Assembly (NCBI GenBank): GCA_013396635.1
Contig: WBMW01005507.1
Location: 1,806-65,805 of the forward strand
From: Penelope pileata
Taxonomy: Eukaryota > Chordata > Aves > Galliformes > Cracidae
Direction of reading: 5' to 3'
Length of the DNA stretch: 64,000 nt
Part shown: positions 59,501-64,000 of the stretch, piece by piece
Position numbering within the stretch: the first letter of the stretch is position 1
Layout of the letters: each line of letters starts with the position of its first letter
Notes under the pieces: model-generated
Told to the model about the DNA's origin: nothing
The model's database searches: none
Seen by the model: the letters and a program-made list of their open reading frames with translations, nothing else
Translations under genes and position numbers: made by a program

Positions 59501-62500
59501 TTAGGAAAAACAAGCATATATTTGTGGGAGAAAAAAATCTGCTTAGAGAAAACTTTCAAAACAAAATACTAACAGAAAATTAATAGGCATTTTAGAGTTC
59601 TCTTGTGTTTTTCTATCACCAGCTTTGATTGACTGTAGGTCTGCAGAAGGATGAACAGTTACTCATTAACAGCCAGAGTAACTGCAGTGTGATCCAAGAG
59701 GTCAATGAATGTCTGTGATTAGTGATATTCACTGGGTGTGAACACTGAGGATGAGTTACCTGCAGAGGTGGTAAAAGAAGCTGGAACTTCTGTAAAAATA
59801 TCTGGTAGAGGCAAGCTAAACTGCTGTTCTACGTGTTTCACTGAAATGGAGAGATTGGGTTATATGGAAACTCTGTTTTAGGGGCTGTATGAAACATTAC
59901 TGGGGCTGTTTTGTCTATACTGTATTTCCTGGGAGATGTACTTTTTGCTGAATCATTACATTATATGCTACTGAATTGTCATTCAAATATAACTCTTATA
60001 GTGAAACCTTTTCCCATTTATTGTAACGTATTTTAGGTTTTTCATTAGCTTCCTTCTATTGCATTTTCCAGGTGGTCACTGATGTTGCTAGAAAGAAAAA
60101 GCACAAACACTGAGCTAGACAACTGAAGGTGGTAGAAAGCTATGAAATGCTTGGAACGTTAGAAAAATAAACATCAAAAATAAACAATCTTATTTTTGTG
60201 TTTAAGTTCTAAATAAATGTTTCTTTTATGGCTTTATAGCATAGTAACTATTTAAATTGAGCAACTGAGATATAAAATCTTGAAATATGAGCAGAATTTT
60301 AGATAGCATTTCAAGGGCACAACAATTCATACCATTGAAATTAGGGCACATCTTAATTTCTTAGTATTTAATCTTGCATTTTGTATTAAACTTACACAGA
60401 GGAATTGTGTGGCCCTTTTGATCTTGCTGTCTGGCCTGTGCCTTGCTGCCAGCCTCTTTGTGCAGGAGCAATGCCCGTGCTGTGGCAGGATTAGTGAAGT
60501 GTCCACTGACAGACACGAACAGCAACAGCCCTTTTTAAGAGCTATCCAAGATTCATTATACGTAGCACACACACGTGGGTGTGAAAAACCACACTGGCCC
60601 TCTCAAGAAAGCAGATTTACTGTAGTTTAACCTTTAATGACATCGTCTGTGAGGAACCAGCAGTTTAGAACGCTTCACAAATTTGTGAGCAGTGATGAGG
60701 TCTATGTGCTACACACAGCTGTTCTTCAGCAGCACTGAGCTAGTGCATCGCCGTGCCCTGAGCTCAAATACTGGGACAATTATAAGAGATTAAATTGAGA
60801 TTTAGATGCTAGGCTATTTTTAAAATCTCTTACTCTCCTAATGCGTTTTCCCATATAATCCTATCTAAAAATTTATTTTGAGGGCTCAGAGTAAGTAGGG
60901 AAATAGGGGCTTAATGTAACCAAATCCATAAACAGCTTAGATGAGCTATGGGTTAGAGCTGGAGCTGAGAAAAGCAGATTTCGTTCTCTGCATCCCAACT
61001 CAGAAGATGGGAGAGAATTCTTAGAAGATTCCAGAAAGAAAAGCAGTGCCTCTGAGGCTCCAGCATAAGGTGTGAAAGGTCGACAGAGCTAGCAAATCCT
61101 CCGAGAATAAAAAATCAAGTAGATTTCCATTTAAAGTGGAAAACTGGATCTGACAGTAGCCTAGAAGACATCTGGATTGTGTTCCTTCCTTGCTGTGCTG
61201 CTGGCTGAAGTGATCTGGAGTAAATCCCATTGCAGAACATGTCAGATTCCTCACCTGTGAAGGGGTATTGCCTTTTGCAAAGCCTGCCGAGAGCTACTGG
61301 TGGGAAATGCTAGCTAGGACTGCTATTAAAATTTGATGTTTTCCCCATAAAAGAATGGTATTTGAATTCTTTTAGAAACATGCTGAAAAAGAAAGTTTTA
61401 GAAAGGTAGTCAGAGAAGAGCTGATAATTGTGTTACCTCTGCTGTTGAGTGCTTTGCTCCCAGGAAATCATGGTTTGTCTGTATGCTGTGCACCTCCGCC
61501 ACTCTGCCCAGTTAGCAAATGTAACACCACTGACATGGGAAATCATAGCACAAGCAGGAGCCTCCCTACAAGAAGAAAACTGGGGGGGGGAAAAAGAGGG
61601 GAAGAGAAGTACTGTTGTGAGTCGTTGGAAATGACTACCCTGCACAGAAATATCTGCTGCACTTACTGTTGTGGCTGAAGGCACAACCAGATGACAGCAT
61701 TACTGGCCATAGGCTGCACAAGAGAGGCTGGCACATTTAGACCAACCACGCAGCTCCAACATTTTTGGTCTTTGTCATTAGTTTCTATGATTTTTGTTTG
61801 TTTTTCTGCAGAGGAGTGAATATTAAAAATAGGCATTTTATTGCCTATATAAATCAATGTTTAAAATGTATTTAAATTAATGTATTTAAAATGTTTTAAT
61901 GTTTAAAATGCTCAGCTTCTGAGGTATCTCTTCCAAGTGAAGAGACTGATTTTAAGACGAAGGGACTAGACAAGGAGTACCTTATGTGAAACATTGTTGT
62001 AAGGCATTGCAAATATTTCCTTCCATGCTGTTTGTGGGGTGCTGCAGTTCTGGTAGTAAAAGCTGTACTTTGTAAACCTCTGTTCAACAGCATTCTTTAA
62101 ATTTAATGGAGAAGATGTTACAGATGTTGAAACAAAATAGTTATTTTCCTAGCCTAATTATTTTGAGCTCATTGGTTGATTCTTTTCTCTGTTGCTTTCA
62201 CAGAAAGTTTATGCAGACAAGACAAAATTACATCAGATATACAAACATCCTCTCAAAATTCTGAGCTCGAATCTTCCCTTGAGTCACTGGAATACAGCTG
62301 CTAATTATCTCATGGAATGTTTCACTGCAGTCTGAAGAGCATAGGATGCCAAAGGAGAAACAGTTCAGTAACACCATGGCCTTTAACAGTGTGAATGCTT
62401 CTTAGAAACAGAAGTCCCTGCCCTTCTAAGGAGAGGAACTGTAAGTTAATAATTAAAGTAGAGAAGTGAGAAACAACCAGTGTAGGGGACATTCCCCCAT

Positions 62501-64000
62501 CGATAATTTATAGATGAAATATAGATACAGCTTACCTTTCCTGGCAAAATGAAACAGGGCAGGGGGAAAGGCAGCAATTCTCCTCATTTCATGGAGCTGT
62601 AGGCGCAGACACAAGCACCAAATGTCAGGTTCCCTGGCAAAATCTGTTGCTGTTAATGTTCTGCCTTTATTCTGAGAGAGGTGGAATGCCTTATGTTCTG
62701 AAACAATCATCCACTCTATCCTTCATTTCCATACATCACATAGAGAAGCTTCATTAGGTTCAAAATGTTTCGGTATTTGAATGCTGAAAATTTGAAAAAC
62801 TGAGATCTCAGTAAAAGATAAATGTGTGCATTTAATAAATGTATTATTACGTCAGTAAGTCCTAGAAGCAAATGTAGCATTACTGAAGATGGAAACAATT
62901 TTGTTGCTATCACTGGAGTTGAACACACTTGAGCCAGAATGAAACATAAATGTCCACATAATCCCCCTGTGACCTCTCAATTATCTGCACACAGCATAAC
63001 AGTGATTTCACAGATTACATCGAAGAGAAGCGTAATTCAAACTTTCTGGGGCACGTGTGTGTGTCCTTTTAACTTTCTTATTCAGGAGTCTCTGGGATAG
63101 ATTAAGTTGTAGTGTATTTTAGTGGCAGTAAGGGTTGAAGCAGAGACACTTCTGCACTCTTGTGTTCTTTCCAGCCTTATTTGCATGGTGATTTCATCCC
63201 TGTCCCAGTGCCTGATTAGCAGAGGAACAGCCTTTGTATGCAGAAGACAATGTATTGATTGCTGACCATGGGGAGGTTGCATGGGACATATTTGTATCTA
63301 AAGCTGGAGCTTGCTAGAATAAAGAATCACTAGTACAAAACAGTTGCTGTAACTTTCCATGGATTAAAAAACATTTCAGTAAGAAAATGCATGATTCCGA
63401 AAATGTGGCTTAGACAAGTTTCACACAAATATTTATATCTGAGTATAGATATTGTCTGAGATTTAGGAAAGCCTAGCAGTGTCCACTGCTGCTTAGCCTC
63501 TACTTTCAGATTTTATTTTTCTGTCTTAACTACAGTAATTAAAAACCCTGTCTCAACTGAAATGACTTTTTTGACTGAACCTTTTGAAATTGGTTGCCAT
63601 TCAGAGAAGCATCTCGATTCCTGCAACTAGCAAAACATCCCTGTGTATTTCTCTCAGTGTCAATGTTTGGATTGTCTGCCCTAGCCCTGCCTTTGAAATC
63701 ACATCAAACGCAACTCTATTTCTTGCACTATTCTTAATACTAGACCAGCTCACTTCTGCTTGTTAATATCTGCTCTCTTTTAAACATACGCTGTCAGGCT
63801 GCAGTGTGCCCCCCCTTTGCTGTTACATAAAACCCACAGGTGTACTGTCAAAAAAAGGTTCACTGTAGGGTGGTATGTGAAATGTATTGGCATGAAGAAA
63901 CACCCTCTTTAACTGAGTTGGTCATATGATTGGTATTTGGCAGAGACTCATAGCATGACTCAGTGAAATCTTTTAACAGTGAAGCCTCTCATATAGTAAA
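53501..64000. other. AT-rich noncoding region with no recognised gene
   Basis: This 10.5-kb stretch was read on both strands for exons. No kinase motifs (glycine loop, HRDIKPEN, DFG) of the expected neighbour CDKL3 were seen. A poly(T) run lies at 54426-54440, a G-run at about 61581, and AT-rich imperfect repeats with a TTTAAAATG core at 61860-61912. No CR1 beyond the one at 53.3 kb was recognised. Confidence 0.55.

Overview
The window is nuclear DNA of a bird, most likely galliform (chicken-like). The evidence is a series of 5'-truncated CR1 retrotransposon fragments with the avian 3' end (ATTCTRTG-type terminal repeats next to GGTTGGAAGGGACC), the absence of mammalian SINEs, compact introns, and one vertebrate gene whose protein matches the mammalian sequence. 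Nothing is prokaryotic: no operons, CRISPR arrays or phage genes were seen. The organism call is inference; the repeat and gene evidence is read directly.

The only protein-coding gene that can be proved is UBE2B (RAD6B), the ubiquitin-conjugating E2 enzyme, on the minus strand from the ATG at 50091 to the stop at 42817-42815. All six coding exons were reconstructed with GT/AG junctions and in-phase joins. They give 152 residues plus a stop (44+81+26+90+89+129 nt). Residues that separate UBE2B from UBE2A (Val22, Gln35, Val56, Ser60, Leu73, Asn150, Ser152) are all of the B type. The promoter is a CpG island at about 49.7-50.35 kb.

Layout: 1-290 is a GC/CpG-rich, G-run-rich edge that may be a promoter. 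A 33-bp minisatellite lies at 291-422. From 0.4 to 39.2 kb there is noncoding DNA with six CR1 fragments, one very old LINE reverse-transcriptase remnant (24.5-24.7 kb), an 18-bp minisatellite (5.6 kb), and several AT-rich, motif-dense islands that look like conserved noncoding elements. Two adjacent CR1 copies lie at 39.16-39.96 kb. A second CpG island with NRF1-like and ETS-like sites lies at 40.25-40.62 kb and has no recognisable coding exon. From 40.6 to 42.8 kb the sequence becomes AT-rich and includes the UBE2B 3' UTR. UBE2B occupies 42.8-50.1 kb. From 50.4 to 64 kb the DNA is mostly AT-rich and noncoding with two CR1 fragments.

In human 5q31.1, UBE2B is head-to-head with CDKL3 and is followed by CDKN2AIPNL and JADE2. 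None of those coding exons was recognised here. The left 40 kb is therefore either intergenic or a large first intron, and the right 14 kb may be a first intron or intergenic spacer of a divergent gene. No undescribed biological system was found. The leads most worth checking are the orphan CpG promoter at 40.4 kb and the candidate regulatory islands.
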